Below, piece by piece: positions 32,664 through 42,214 of a DNA stretch of 51,999 nt. The stretch is taken from NCBI GenBank assembly GCA_046297395.1, contig JBKCNM010000005.1:1-51999 (forward strand), in the 5' to 3' direction. Position 1 is the stretch's first letter. Every line of letters starts with the position of its first letter. The translations under genes and the position numbers were made by a program. This DNA is from JBEICQ01 sp046297395. Lineage in GTDB: Bacteria; Bacteroidota; Bacteroidia; UBA4408. The notes under the pieces are model-generated. The model was not told the origin of the DNA and did no database searches. It saw nothing but the letters and a program-made list of their open reading frames with translations.

Positions 32664-34148
32664 ATGCTGAAACAAAGCCTGCAACAAAAATTATTACAAA
32701 AACTGTCTCCTCAGCAGATTCAGTTAATGAAGCTTTTGCAGGTAACTACACTTGAACTCGACCAGCGCATCAAAGAAGAAATAGAGATTAATCCTGCCCT
32801 GGAAGAAGGGAGCGACGAACCGGAAAAAGATGATGAAAACTTTTCCGACCTGGATTATGATCACGAAGAGGAAGCATTCGAAAACAAAGAAAACAGCAGG
32901 GAAGATTTCAACCTCGATGAGTATATCGATGACGATGAAATACCCTCCTACAAACTTCAGGTAAAAAACAACGGAGAGGATGATGATCGGAGAGAGATTC
33001 CGATTACAGGTACCGTTAGTTTTCAGGATACCCTGGTAAACCAGCTGGGAATGGTTACCATGGATGATTATCATTATCAGCTTGCACTCACGGTTATTGG
33101 CAACATCGATGACAACGGATATTTGGTGCGTGACCTGCTTTCTATGAGCGACGACCTTGTCTTTTCCCAAAATATCCAGGCAAGTGAGGATGATTTGCTG
33201 GATGTCTTAAGGGTTATTCAATCATTTGATCCTCCCGGCGTGGGTGCGCGAAACCTCAAGGAATGTCTGGAGATTCAGTTGCGCCGGAAAATTGCCTTGC
33301 ATTCACAAAGCCATTCAGTGTTGGAACTTGCACTCTCGGTTGTGACTCAACAAATGGAAGAATTTTCAAAGAAACACTACGAGAAGATTCAAAAAAAATT
33401 GAACCTGAGCGATGAGATGCTGAAACAAGTGATAGCAGAGATACTTCACCTCAACCCCAGACCGGGCAATTCGGTGGCAGAGGGAAAACGCTCTTCTCAA
33501 CATATTACGCCTGACTTCATGATTTATGAAAACGACGGACGCTTGGAGCTTACGCTGAACTCCCGCAATGCACCTGAACTTCGCGTGAGCAGGGCATACA
33601 AGGAAATGTTGCAGGAATATGCACAATCAAAATTAGGAAGCAAGGATAAGAAAGAAGCGGTTCAATTTGTGAAGCAAAAAATTGATGCGGCTTCCTGGTT
33701 TATAGATGCCATCAAGCAACGGCAACATACCTTGCTGATGACGATGCAGGCAATCATGGAATATCAGTATGAATTTTTTAACAGCGGCGATGAAACCAAA
33801 CTAAAGCCGATGATACTTAAAGATATTGCCGAGCGTGTAAACCTTGATATATCTACCGTATCGAGGGTTGCCAACAGCAAGTATGTGCAAACTGCTTTCG
33901 GCACAATGCTGATCAAGAGTTTGTTTTCCGAATCGCTCAGTACCGATGCAGGAGAAGAAGTATCTACCAAAGAGGTAAAAAAAATATTGCAGGATCATAT
34001 CAGTGCCGAGAATAAACGCAAGCCACTGACCGACGAAAAACTCTGCGAAATACTGAAGGAAAACGGATATAATATTGCCCGTCGAACAGTTGCCAAATAC
34101 AGGGAGCAACTGAATCTTCCGGTGGCACGCCTTCGCAAGGAACTCTGA
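32664..34148 (+). CDS. rpoN: RNA polymerase sigma-54 factor
   Basis: 494 aa. Region I (LQQKLLQKLSPQQIQLMKLL) is the activator-interacting domain; an acidic region II follows (about 45-100, many Asp/Glu). The core-binding domain (about 110-300) includes TVIGNIDDNGYL and FDPPGVGARNLKECLEIQL. The DNA-binding domain contains the helix-turn-helix around LKDIAERVNLDISTVSRVAN and ends with the RpoN box ARRTVAKYRE. It directs transcription from -24/-12 promoters and needs AAA+ activators, none of which is encoded in this window. Placed between asnS and pabB, which it overlaps by 1 bp (TGATG). Confidence 0.96.
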   Translation: MLKQSLQQKLLQKLSPQQIQLMKLLQVTTLELDQRIKEEIEINPALEEGSDEPEKDDENFSDLDYDHEEEAFENKENSREDFNLDEYIDDDEIPSYKLQVKNNGEDDDRREIPITGTVSFQDTLVNQLGMVTMDDYHYQLALTVIGNIDDNGYLVRDLLSMSDDLVFSQNIQASEDDLLDVLRVIQSFDPPGVGARNLKECLEIQLRRKIALHSQSHSVLELALSVVTQQMEEFSKKHYEKIQKKLNLSDEMLKQVIAEILHLNPRPGNSVAEGKRSSQHITPDFMIYENDGRLELTLNSRNAPELRVSRAYKEMLQEYAQSKLGSKDKKEAVQFVKQKIDAASWFIDAIKQRQHTLLMTMQAIMEYQYEFFNSGDETKLKPMILKDIAERVNLDISTVSRVANSKYVQTAFGTMLIKSLFSESLSTDAGEEVSTKEVKKILQDHISAENKRKPLTDEKLCEILKENGYNIARRTVAKYREQLNLPVARLRKEL

Positions 34149-35374
34149 TGGCTATCGAGGAAATACCGTCCCATTTACTGAAGCAATATCCGGCGCATAA
34201 GTTCTTTTGTTTGTTCACCTCCAACGGACATGAACATGGCAAGAAATTAGGATATGACTGGCTCCTTGCCATGGGCGTAAAATCAAGCATAACTGGAGGC
34301 AGCAAAAAAGAAATGGAAGATTTTATGAACCGCAACAAGCAAAGATGGCTCTTTGGTCATCTTTGTTTTGAATGGAACAATCCTTATCCTCAGCATCAAG
34401 CAGAACAATTTCAAAAACTGTATTTTCCTGTATCCACTATAGTAGAACCGCTTACCGTTATTGGAGGTAAAGGAAAAGAATGCATCTTGCTTCAAGGTGA
34501 GATGCCTTTACCAAATGAAACTTTACCAGAGAATAAGATTGACAATTTCATCAAGGGATGTGATTTTCCTGACTGGGATACTTACAACGAGGCATTCGAA
34601 AAAATTTATCATCACATCCTCAGGGGAGATACTTATGAACTCAACTTATGCGTGCATTTGTCAGGCAAGGGTGTTATTCAACCCCTTGAAACATTTCTCT
34701 CACTGAATGAAATTTCTGAAGCTCCTCATGCAGTCTTTTATAAATGGGGCGATAGTTATTGCCTGGGTTCAAGCCCGGAAAGATTTATTAAAAAAGAAGG
34801 CAAAAAAATAACTACGCATCCCATGAAAGGAACAGCAGCCAGGAGCCGGGATAACAAAACAGACAAGGCCAATCTTGCGCATTTGAAAGAGAATCTGAAA
34901 GAGCGAAAAGAAAACATCATGGTGGCGGATCTTGCAAGGAATGACCTTAGTAAAGTGGCAAACAAAGGCTCTGTTGCTGTTGAGAAACTTTGTCACACAG
35001 AAACCTACAGACAGGTGCATCAAATGGAGAGCATCATCACCTGCGAGGTGGAGGAGGAAATAAATCCTGTTGCTGTTTTTGATGCCACATTTCCGATGGC
35101 ATCTATGACAGGAATGCCCAAGAAGCGGGTACTTGAGCTGATTGCTGCTAATGAAACTGCTCCTAGAAATTTATATTCAGGAAGCATCGCCTGCTTCGCA
35201 CCCGGTGGCAATTTTGATTCCCTTGTAGCAATCCGCAGTATACTCTACAACCAAAAAACCGGAGATCTCTCATGCTCGGCTGGCTCTGCCATTACTGACA
35301 TGAGCACTTCAAGGGAAGAATATGAGGAATGTAGGGTAAAGGCCCGTGCCATGCTCAGGGTTCTTGGAGGTTAA
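34148..35374 (+). CDS. pabB: Chorismate-binding enzyme, aminodeoxychorismate synthase component I-like
   Basis: 408 aa. The C-terminal chorismate-binding domain is complete: GDTYELNLCVHLSGKG, SSPERFIKKEGKKITTHPMK, GTAARSRDNKTDKANL, LARNDLSKVANKGSVAVEKL, then FPMASMTGMPKKRVLELIAA and YSGSIACFAPGGNFDS. The TGMPK/PK and NLC features favour PabB (p-aminobenzoate branch of folate synthesis) over TrpE, but the anthranilate synthase alternative cannot be excluded. The N-terminal domain is short, as in many Bacteroidota PabB proteins. No pabA or pabC is adjacent. Start coupled to the rpoN stop. Confidence 0.87.
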   Translation: MAIEEIPSHLLKQYPAHKFFCLFTSNGHEHGKKLGYDWLLAMGVKSSITGGSKKEMEDFMNRNKQRWLFGHLCFEWNNPYPQHQAEQFQKLYFPVSTIVEPLTVIGGKGKECILLQGEMPLPNETLPENKIDNFIKGCDFPDWDTYNEAFEKIYHHILRGDTYELNLCVHLSGKGVIQPLETFLSLNEISEAPHAVFYKWGDSYCLGSSPERFIKKEGKKITTHPMKGTAARSRDNKTDKANLAHLKENLKERKENIMVADLARNDLSKVANKGSVAVEKLCHTETYRQVHQMESIITCEVEEEINPVAVFDATFPMASMTGMPKKRVLELIAANETAPRNLYSGSIACFAPGGNFDSLVAIRSILYNQKTGDLSCSAGSAITDMSTSREEYEECRVKARAMLRVLGG

Positions 35375-35393
35375 AAGCAAATTTGTAAATTTG
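35364..35393 (+). promoter_or_regulatory. Promoter of the PKD-domain T9SS gene (TTG, N19, TAAATTTG)
   Basis: TTG at 35364-35366, a 19-nt spacer and a perfect -7 box at 35386-35393. The ATG is 17 nt downstream. The -33 element overlaps the end of pabB. Confidence 0.7.
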
Positions 35394-35410
35394 GAAACCA
35401 AAAAAATACC

Positions 35411-37591
35411 ATGAAGAAAATACTTACTCTATTGATTGCAGGAATGCTTGGCAGCGCAAATCTTTTTAGCCAACCATGCAGCATTACTTCAAGTCCTGCC
35501 TCTCCGGGCTCCAACATTTACACCTTTATCATGAATGGTAACTGGACTCCCAGTCAGTACATTATCCTCTGGAATTTTGGAGACGGAACCTGGGGATTCG
35601 GTCCGGCTACTAACCATACCTACAACATCAACGGAACTTTTCTTGTGAACCTCACCATTCGATTGTTCACTGACACAACCAATGTGCTTTGTTCTTCCTA
35701 TGATACAGTAACCATTTCCGGATTGAATCCTGCTCCTTGTGCCATCACTGTCTATCCGGACAGCTCAGGAACAGGAACCATCGGATTCTTTGCCAACAAT
35801 GTTACCCCGGGCAATACAATCACCTGGAATTTCGGCGATGGAGGAACCGGAACAGGCTCACCCATTTCTCACACCTATAATCAAACAGGATTTTATGCTG
35901 TGACCATGAGCAGCGGCATTCCGGGAACTACCGGTTATTGTACAGTTACTGATTCCGTTTATGCTTTTGTGAGCGCATCTCCCGGTTGTCCTTTCAGTTA
36001 CCTGAATAATTCCAACAGTCAGTATGCCTTCTATCCGCTCAATCCGGCCACTTCCGGAAATTCATATCTCATTTCATTTGGAGATGGTACATCAGCAACC
36101 AACAACAGCGGCCAATTCACACATGAATATGCCACAGCGGGATTGTATACAGTGAGCCTGATCACTATTCTCGGCTCAGATACATGCCAGAGCAGCCAGG
36201 TTGTGGAGGTTGTAACGAATCCGATTGATACCACCGGCTGTGTGATTTCATACACAAATACAAGTCCTTCTTCCAACACCTATTTGTTCAGCCTTTCATC
36301 AGTTCCTGTATCTGCCAGCTGGGCAGTTATACAAGGCAATTCAGTGCTCGATACTGCCATGGTCCTAAATAGTAGTACTTTTTCATACAGTTTCCCGGGC
36401 GCAGGCAGTTATCTCATAAGCGTAAATACAATGGATACAATGGGTAACTCATGCAGCCAAACAATCAGCATAACGGTACTTGATTCATCAAACAATTGCA
36501 ATATCAGTTACAATGTTTCCGATCCCATCAACAATGTATATGTATTCAACATCCCTTCCGGAGCAGGACATGTATACTGGCAAATTTTCCAAGATAGTGC
36601 AATGGTTGATAGTACCTTCACCACTCAACCCAATCTGGTTTATACTTTTCCAAGCCCGGGCACTTACCAAGTGATGGTGATGAATTATGATACCACTGAC
36701 CCCAACTATATACTGGTTTGTTCCGGCTCTATAACCATTACAGTTGTCGGAAATCCCAATCCTCCCGGCAATTGCTTCAGCGATTTTGATATCTTTCAAG
36801 ATAATCTCACTGGCTTTTTCATTGAATCTGGAAATTATGATCCCACAACCACGAATTATTCCTGGAGTTTTGGAGACGGTGGATATTCATCAGAGCGTTA
36901 TCCTTACCATACATATGCAAATCCCGGAACTTATTCAGTCACTCTTTTAATCTACAATGTGCTTTGTCAGGACACCATCATTAAAATGATCACGGTAAAC
37001 AATGCAGCAGCCGACTCATGCAATGCGTATTTCACCGTTACGCAAACGGCTCCCAATACCCTTACCCTTGTAAGTCCTGCAGGTAATTTTAATCCCGGCG
37101 GATTGTTGTGGAATTTCGGAAACGGGATTAGCTCCACTGCTGACTTCCCGTCCTTGATTGTTCCTTACAATTCTGTGAATTTAATTTGTCTCACCATTAA
37201 TCAACCTACTTGTATAAACAGCTATTGCGATACGGTTCTGATTGATTCACTTGGCAACCTCAACAGAATGGCAAACACCAATGTACTCATCAATGTTGTG
37301 AGTCCTCAAAACATCACCGGATATGCAGTTACATTAAGTATCAATAATGTTTCCGATAATCAGTTAGCAGCATATCCCAATCCTTTTACTGATGCATTCA
37401 TTCTGGAAAACAATCAGTCTACTTACAATCTGTACCGCATCTTTGGCATTGACGGAAAACTGATTGATTCCGGCAATTTGCATGCCGGAGCCAACCGACT
37501 GAATGGTGCTGCCTGGGCACAGGGAAGTTATCTTCTCCAACTGACCGGCATGAAAGGTGAAATAAAAAACATGAGAATCAGCAAGCACTGA
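35411..37591 (+). CDS. T9SS-secreted PKD-domain protein
   Basis: 726 aa with a signal peptide (MKKILTLLIAGMLGSANLFS) and a chain of PKD-type beta-sandwich domains marked by WNFGDGTWGFGPATNHTY, WNFGDGGTGTGSPISHTY, ISFGDGTSATNNSGQFTHEY and WSFGDGGYSSERYPYHTY, each with the FGDG/HxY pattern. Other Cys-containing domains (SCSQTISITVL, VCSGSITITVV) lie between them. The C-terminus (AAYPNPFTDAFILENN ... GSYLLQLTGMKGE) is a type A T9SS sorting domain. PKD modules are generally structural or adhesive; no catalytic domain is seen. Monocistronic: own promoter and a strong terminator 28 bp after the stop. Confidence 0.9.
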   Translation: MKKILTLLIAGMLGSANLFSQPCSITSSPASPGSNIYTFIMNGNWTPSQYIILWNFGDGTWGFGPATNHTYNINGTFLVNLTIRLFTDTTNVLCSSYDTVTISGLNPAPCAITVYPDSSGTGTIGFFANNVTPGNTITWNFGDGGTGTGSPISHTYNQTGFYAVTMSSGIPGTTGYCTVTDSVYAFVSASPGCPFSYLNNSNSQYAFYPLNPATSGNSYLISFGDGTSATNNSGQFTHEYATAGLYTVSLITILGSDTCQSSQVVEVVTNPIDTTGCVISYTNTSPSSNTYLFSLSSVPVSASWAVIQGNSVLDTAMVLNSSTFSYSFPGAGSYLISVNTMDTMGNSCSQTISITVLDSSNNCNISYNVSDPINNVYVFNIPSGAGHVYWQIFQDSAMVDSTFTTQPNLVYTFPSPGTYQVMVMNYDTTDPNYILVCSGSITITVVGNPNPPGNCFSDFDIFQDNLTGFFIESGNYDPTTTNYSWSFGDGGYSSERYPYHTYANPGTYSVTLLIYNVLCQDTIIKMITVNNAAADSCNAYFTVTQTAPNTLTLVSPAGNFNPGGLLWNFGNGISSTADFPSLIVPYNSVNLICLTINQPTCINSYCDTVLIDSLGNLNRMANTNVLINVVSPQNITGYAVTLSINNVSDNQLAAYPNPFTDAFILENNQSTYNLYRIFGIDGKLIDSGNLHAGANRLNGAAWAQGSYLLQLTGMKGEIKNMRISKH

Positions 37592-37618
37592 TTGCTTTAA
37601 CAATTCAATTACTTTAGA

Positions 37619-37646
37619 GGCGGCTCTCATACAGCCGCCTTTTTTT
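37619..37646 (+). terminator. Intrinsic terminator of the PKD T9SS gene
   Basis: GGCGGCT (37619-37625), a 7-nt loop, AGCCGCC (37633-37639), then seven T. The next frame's ATG at 37647 follows directly after the T run. Confidence 0.9.
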
Positions 37647-38709
37647 ATGCAAACAAACCTGCTTCTACATACACACAGGAAAGGAATAAATCATCGTTTG
37701 TGTTGCATTTATAATTGGATATCCTTTTTATCTGTTTTTCTGTTTGCAATTCTTTTTACTTGCAAAAGTTTAAAGGCCGTTGAATGGAACAAAAGTTCCG
37801 TCGAATGCATTGGTGTTGAGCAAGGATTATCTCAAAACACAGTAAATTGTATTTACAAGGACAATGAGGGATTTATCTGGATAAGCACCGGCGACGGATT
37901 AAACCGATACAATGGGCGTGATATCAGGGTATACAGAAACACCCGTAAGGAAAAAGAAACCCTTAGTAATCTCATCAGGGGAAGAGTTGCAGAAGACAGC
38001 CAAGGAAACATTTGGTACGGCACAGAATCGGGATTTTACTTCGTGAATAGATATGACTCACATCCTGTGGAGGGATTCTCTTTTAAAAAACATGGGGTTG
38101 CCTTTATGGATTTTCACCTCAGATTTATTCTGCGAGATACCATTTGGTTCACCAATTATCATAAGGGCATAGGCTATTTTTCAATTGCCCAAAAAACTTT
38201 CGGCTTTTTTTCGTGGCCTGAAAAAGGTGAATCTCCTATTCCGTTTAATCTGAGAATATCGCATCAGGGATCATCCATTTATTATATAGGCGCGGATGGA
38301 AAAAAAATTTATGCATTTAATTGCAATAAAAAAAAGTACTTCATAGCAAAAGCACTTAATGGGTCGGTATCCTTTTTTACAGCCAACGAAAACGGTCACT
38401 ATTATTTCTGCAAGGACAATAAAATTTATACTTATTCTGATAAGAATCCTCAGCCCGTTTGTCTCACAACAGGAAGAGAATTACCACCTGCATGCCAAAT
38501 CACCGGAATCATCCTTGACAAAAAAAATCATCTTTGGATAGGTACCCAAAAACAGGGGCTGTATGTTGTAGATTTGAAAAAAGGAGCAGGAAATTGCTGA
38601 TTTATTTTTTATCAGTCTTGATACTGTCAGGACGCATGTACGGAATATATGCGAGAAACTTCAAGTGAACAGCCGGGATGAGGCCCTGCGAAAAACAGGC
38701 ATGGCCTGA
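37647..38709 (+). pseudogene. Propeller-sensor/LuxR-type regulator, internally deleted remnant
   Basis: The first frame (37647-38600, 317 aa) has a membrane-export segment and then 'two-component regulator propeller' blades: GVEQGLSQNTVNCIYKDNEG, FIWISTGDGLNRYNG, GRVAEDSQGNIWYGTESGF, and a last blade ILDKKNHLWIGTQKQGLYVV. It stops abruptly at 38600. In the +1 frame, 38578-38709 encodes KKEQEIADLFFISLDTVRTH followed by VRNICEKLQVNSRDEAL and a TGA: the final two-thirds of a LuxR-type helix-turn-helix. Family members are usually about 900-1000 aa with the rest of the propeller, a Y_Y_Y domain, a membrane helix and coiled coil before the HTH; all of this is missing. An internal deletion of roughly 1.5-2 kb with a frame change explains it. 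No promoter box is visible. Confidence 0.85.
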
Positions 38710-38821
38710 GTCAATTTGATATTTACCAATCATTCAATTACCCATTCAGTAAATAACTCTTACAAAGTTTTCCTGAGCAAACCCAATAGCAGCATGATGA
38801 AGTCAGAGAATTTTCAGATTC

Positions 38822-40171
38822 TTAGCTATGCAGGCTTATGGCAGATTTTTGTTTGAGGGCCAATGCGTCTGCCACAACAAATGTACTGCCTCCAATAAAA
38901 TTCATATCATCAGGAGAAGCAGCTTTTTTTGCAGCCGCCCATGCCTCTTCCACATCCGGATAAATTGAAAAATTCAATTCCAGTTCCCGGGCAATAGGAG
39001 CTAAATCATCCAAGGGCAATGCCCTGTCTACCGATGGTTTTGTGAGGTAAAAACTAGCATGCAAAGGAAAAGCCTCCATCGCTTCCTTGCATTGTTTTCC
39101 GGCGACAAAGCCTAGCACAACATGCAATTTATTGAAACGACAGGATTGAATGCTCTCCACCACACGGGTAATTCCATGCAGATTGTGGCCTGTATCTGCA
39201 ATGGTAAGCGGCGAATGATCCAGCGTTTGCCAGCGACCCATCAGTCCGGTTAAACTGCAAACGCTTTCAATCCCTTGTTTAATAGCGGGTATATCTGCAG
39301 GAAATCCTTTGTCAGACAAAACCCTCAAAGTCTCCAAAACGGTGGTTATATTTTGAATCTGGTATTGACCCGTGAGCGGACATCGAACTGAAAAAGCTGC
39401 GCCGCTTCGTAAGGGTGAGATATGGTATTCGCAGAATCCATCCTTTGCAATATTTGAACTGCTTACCTGAAATGAATCTTCCGCAAATGTTATTTTGCTT
39501 CTTTCCCGGGCAGCCTTTTCCAGAAAAACAGTATCCGTTTCATGGCTTCGTTCACCGATGACAACCGGTACGGTATTCTTCACAATACCTGCTTTCTCTC
39601 TCGCAATAAGGGGAATTGTTTCACCCAGTAAATCTGTATGATCCAAAGCTATATTGGTAATTACACTCACCAATGGAGTCACCACATTTGTTGAATCCAA
39701 TCTGCCTCCAAGTCCTGTCTCAATAATAGCAATATCAATCTCCTCTTCAGCAAAATATGCAAAACATAATCCTACAGTCCACTCAAAAAAGGAAAGGTTT
39801 ATTTTTTCGAAATCAGTTCGGTATGTATGGACAAAATCGACAATGAATTCTTCCGGAATCATTTCACCGTTGATCCTTATTCTTTCTCGAAAATCAAGGA
39901 GATGAGGAGAGGTATACAAACCTGTTTTATAACCTGCCGACTGCAATACTGATGCAAGCATATGCGACACAGATCCTTTTCCGTTTGTACCTGCTACATG
40001 GATACACTTCATTTTTTTTTCGGGATGCCCCAGCAATACCATGAGCTGCAGGGTATTTGTCAGGTCCGCTTTATAGGCAGCTTTCCCAATACGATGATAC
40101 ATGGGTAATTGCTTATACAAATAAGCAAGTACATCCTGATAAGACATGGGATGAGGCTCACTTTGTTGCAT
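38822..40171 (-). CDS. folC: Folylpolyglutamate synthase / dihydrofolate synthase
   Basis: FolC adds glutamate to dihydropteroate and to folates. 449 aa from ATG at 40171 (441 from ATG at 40147, MSYQDVLAYLYKQLP, which matches how related proteins begin). P-loop HVAGTNGKGSVSHML near residues 58-71, then SPHLLDFRERIRINGEMI, ETGLGGRLDSTNVV and ALDHTDLLGETIPLIAREK, the Mur-ligase-type ATPase signatures. The C-terminal ligase domain includes IADTGHNLHGITRVV. The ATG at 40171 is one base past the tonB stop, so coupling with tonB is plausible. It is the last gene of the exbB-exbD-tonB unit and provides another step in the folate pathway besides pabB. Confidence 0.94.
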   Translation of the reverse strand: MQQSEPHPMSYQDVLAYLYKQLPMYHRIGKAAYKADLTNTLQLMVLLGHPEKKMKCIHVAGTNGKGSVSHMLASVLQSAGYKTGLYTSPHLLDFRERIRINGEMIPEEFIVDFVHTYRTDFEKINLSFFEWTVGLCFAYFAEEEIDIAIIETGLGGRLDSTNVVTPLVSVITNIALDHTDLLGETIPLIAREKAGIVKNTVPVVIGERSHETDTVFLEKAARERSKITFAEDSFQVSSSNIAKDGFCEYHISPLRSGAAFSVRCPLTGQYQIQNITTVLETLRVLSDKGFPADIPAIKQGIESVCSLTGLMGRWQTLDHSPLTIADTGHNLHGITRVVESIQSCRFNKLHVVLGFVAGKQCKEAMEAFPLHASFYLTKPSVDRALPLDDLAPIARELELNFSIYPDVEEAWAAAKKAASPDDMNFIGGSTFVVADALALKQKSAISLHS

Positions 40172-40172
40172 A

Positions 40173-41102
40173 TCAGTTTAGGATAAAATTGTAGATAATG
40201 GTCCCTCTTTGTTCTTCAGGGGCATCCTCACTAACACTAAATACCGAAGAAAGGGCAGCTTTTCTGGCTATTTCCAGGAGGCTGGGATTGCTGGTTGTTG
40301 AACCTTTCACACCAGCTTTAGCTCTTTTCACAATCCCCTGCTGGTTTACAAAAATCTCGACCACTACCCTGCCTGCTTCATCAAACCTGTCGCGTGGTAC
40401 GGGAAGGTTGGATGCTTTTCGGCCTGCCAAACTGAATGAAACAGGCTTACCTGCACCAGAGCCATTGCCTGAACCCGGGCCTGAACCCTGTCCATCTCCG
40501 CTTCCCTCACCCTCTCCACCTTTTCCGCTGCCTGTTCGTTTGCCATACACTTTCGCATCCGGATTTCCCTCGGGATCACCTTGGTCGCCACTGCCACCTG
40601 TATTTCCATCAGACCCCTTGCTGCTCTTCTTTTTTCCTCCATATAGCGCCATGGCTTTGGGTGATTCGGGTTCTACAGGTTTTACTTCTTTGTTTACCTG
40701 CGCTGTATTGTTGCTGCTTGCAACAGTTGACTGTGATTGTGTTTGTTTTGATTCAGGCTTTTCTTTTTTCTTTTTTGGTTTCTTTTTTTTCGGTTCCTGA
40801 ATAGGTGTATCTTCTCCATTATCAGCAGTTACAACGGGTTCTTCCTCTGTCTCCTGAGCGGCTTGTGCCGGTGATTCTGTGGAGGATACTTCTTCTTCTG
40901 AATAGCTCGTTTGCTGATCACCGGAGCCTGTTTCACTGATTCCAAAATTTACTTCCAGACCGGAAGAGCCGGATTCCGGAAATGGAGGAATAGGTGTTTT
41001 GATGACAAAAAAATACAGCAACAAAAACAGCAGGCCATGTATGGTAAGCGCAAGGAGTGCTGCCGTACTTCTTTGTTTTATTTCATCACCGGAATCCTTC
41101 AT
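40173..41102 (-). CDS. TonB-like energy transducer
   Basis: 309 aa. One N-terminal membrane helix (ALLALTIHGLLFLLLYFFVI), an acidic and then Lys/Pro-rich periplasmic stretch (EPKKKKPKKKKEKPESK at about 103-119), a Gly/Ser-rich low-complexity linker (about 165-220) and a C-terminal TonB-box-like domain (GRKASNLPVPRDRFDEAGRV, VVEIFVNQQGIVKRAKAGVK, ending TIIYNFILN). It should couple the ExbBD proton motor to TonB-dependent outer-membrane receptors. Typical TonB C-termini have a YP motif; here the strand pattern VVEIFVNQQG is the best evidence. Placed directly after exbD (6 bp). Confidence 0.85.
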   Translation of the reverse strand: MKDSGDEIKQRSTAALLALTIHGLLFLLLYFFVIKTPIPPFPESGSSGLEVNFGISETGSGDQQTSYSEEEVSSTESPAQAAQETEEEPVVTADNGEDTPIQEPKKKKPKKKKEKPESKQTQSQSTVASSNNTAQVNKEVKPVEPESPKAMALYGGKKKSSKGSDGNTGGSGDQGDPEGNPDAKVYGKRTGSGKGGEGEGSGDGQGSGPGSGNGSGAGKPVSFSLAGRKASNLPVPRDRFDEAGRVVVEIFVNQQGIVKRAKAGVKGSTTSNPSLLEIARKAALSSVFSVSEDAPEEQRGTIIYNFILN

Positions 41103-41108
41103 TGTGTA

Positions 41109-41513
41109 TTAACGGGAAACTTGTTTGGTAGCCATCACCATTTTTACCTTCAGGCGATTGCCGATTTCTAGTATATCCACCAAATCCTGTACGGTGAGCG
41201 TTTGATCAACCCTCAAAACGATGGTAGGTTCTGTGATGCCGCTGATCATGCTTTTTAATTGCGGTTCAATCTCATCGAATGCAAGAAGCCGGTTGTTGAG
41301 GTAATAAGTTTTATCGGGTGCAACATCAAGCGTAAACTGCTGCTTGCTGAGGGTTTGGGATGATTTGGCCTTCGGCAACATGAGTTTAATCACGCTTGGA
41401 TTGACAAGTGTAGAGACAATGAGAAAAAACAACATCAAAAAAAACATGATGTCGCTCATCGAAGATGCGCCAATCTCTGCTGAGAAGCGGTGTTTTCTAT
41501 TCCTGAGATTCAT
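41109..41513 (-). CDS. exbD: Biopolymer transport protein ExbD/TolR
   Basis: 134 aa. The charged start (NLRNRKHRFSAEIGASSMSD) leads to a single membrane helix IMFFLMLFFLIVSTLVNPS with the Asp just before it (SMSDIMFF) that carries protons in this family, then a periplasmic domain (KLMLPKAKSSQTLSKQQF ... ILEIGNRLKVKMVMATKQ). It forms the rotor or gate of the ExbB pentamer. Its ATG overlaps the exbB stop by 4 bp. Confidence 0.93.
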   Translation of the reverse strand: MNLRNRKHRFSAEIGASSMSDIMFFLMLFFLIVSTLVNPSVIKLMLPKAKSSQTLSKQQFTLDVAPDKTYYLNNRLLAFDEIEPQLKSMISGITEPTIVLRVDQTLTVQDLVDILEIGNRLKVKMVMATKQVSR

Positions 41514-42184
41514 CTGGGTTCATTTAGTGCATCGAGGAACTGCATGCCTATTGATTCAAGCCTAAGTGCCAGCTTGTCAATTTTCATATTCATGTAATGA
41601 TAACCGGTAAATGCAATCACACCCACAATGAGTCCTGCAGCCGAGGTAATCATCTTTTCATACAATCCACCGGAGATGAGACCGATGGAGATGTTATCGG
41701 CGAGGGAAATGTTATAAAAAATCTTGATTACGCCAGAGATGGTACCGATAAATCCGAACATGGGGGCGATACCAGCGATGATGCCAAGAACAGAAAGGTT
41801 TTTTTCCAGTTTAGAGAGTTCCAGTTTACCGGCAGTTTCCATGGCTGCTTCAATATCTCTTACGGGTTTACCAATTCTGATGAGACCTTTTTGAAGCACT
41901 CTGGCAGCTGGATGTCCGGCAGACTGACAAATGTTTTTTGCAGATTCAATATTCCCATTGAAAACCAATTCCCTGATCTGACTAAAAAATCCTTCATCAA
42001 ATTTTGCTGCTTTTGAGATGGCAAGCCATCTCTCGATGAGCACATAGATGCTGATGAGTGAAAGAATAAGAATGGGAATCATGAGATACCCCCCTTTCAT
42101 TATCAGGTCGAGCAGTGAGAGTGACTGCTCAGCAGGAGCAGGTTGTGCAGGCAGGTTGCTCACCTGCAATAAGATTCCGAACAT
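41510..42184 (-). CDS. exbB: MotA/TolQ/ExbB proton channel protein
   Basis: 224 aa, three membrane helices. The first is MIPILILSLISIYVLIERWL; the second and third contain LSVLGIIAGIAPMFGFIGTI and SGVIKIFYNI ... SAAGLIVGVIAFTGYHYMNM, the MotA/ExbB signature that lines the proton channel. The cytoplasmic loop (about 55-115) has the ARVLQKGLIRIGKPVRDIEA pattern. First gene of exbB-exbD-tonB-folC, with a perfect -7 box 22 nt before the ATG. Confidence 0.93.
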   Translation of the reverse strand: MFGILLQVSNLPAQPAPAEQSLSLLDLIMKGGYLMIPILILSLISIYVLIERWLAISKAAKFDEGFFSQIRELVFNGNIESAKNICQSAGHPAARVLQKGLIRIGKPVRDIEAAMETAGKLELSKLEKNLSVLGIIAGIAPMFGFIGTISGVIKIFYNISLADNISIGLISGGLYEKMITSAAGLIVGVIAFTGYHYMNMKIDKLALRLESIGMQFLDALNEPR

Positions 42185-42206
42185 ATGAGCGTGTATGATG
42201 ATGGTA

Positions 42207-42214
42207 CAAAATTA
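42207..42214 (-). promoter_or_regulatory. -7 box TAATTTTG of the exbB operon
   Basis: Perfect minus-strand TAnnTTTG 22 nt before the exbB ATG. A TTG lies about 15 nt upstream, closer than the usual -33 spacing. Confidence 0.6.

Noticed and set aside
38710..38821. Possible further coding remnants downstream of the HTH fragment
   Set aside because: Short frames exist, but none shows a family motif; I treat the 112 bp as non-coding.
40198..40800. A 200-codon open frame on the plus strand
   Set aside because: It is antisense to tonB across its Gly/Ser- and Lys-rich low-complexity DNA, which keeps several frames open. Its translation is Pro/Ser/Phe-rich with no recognisable domain.
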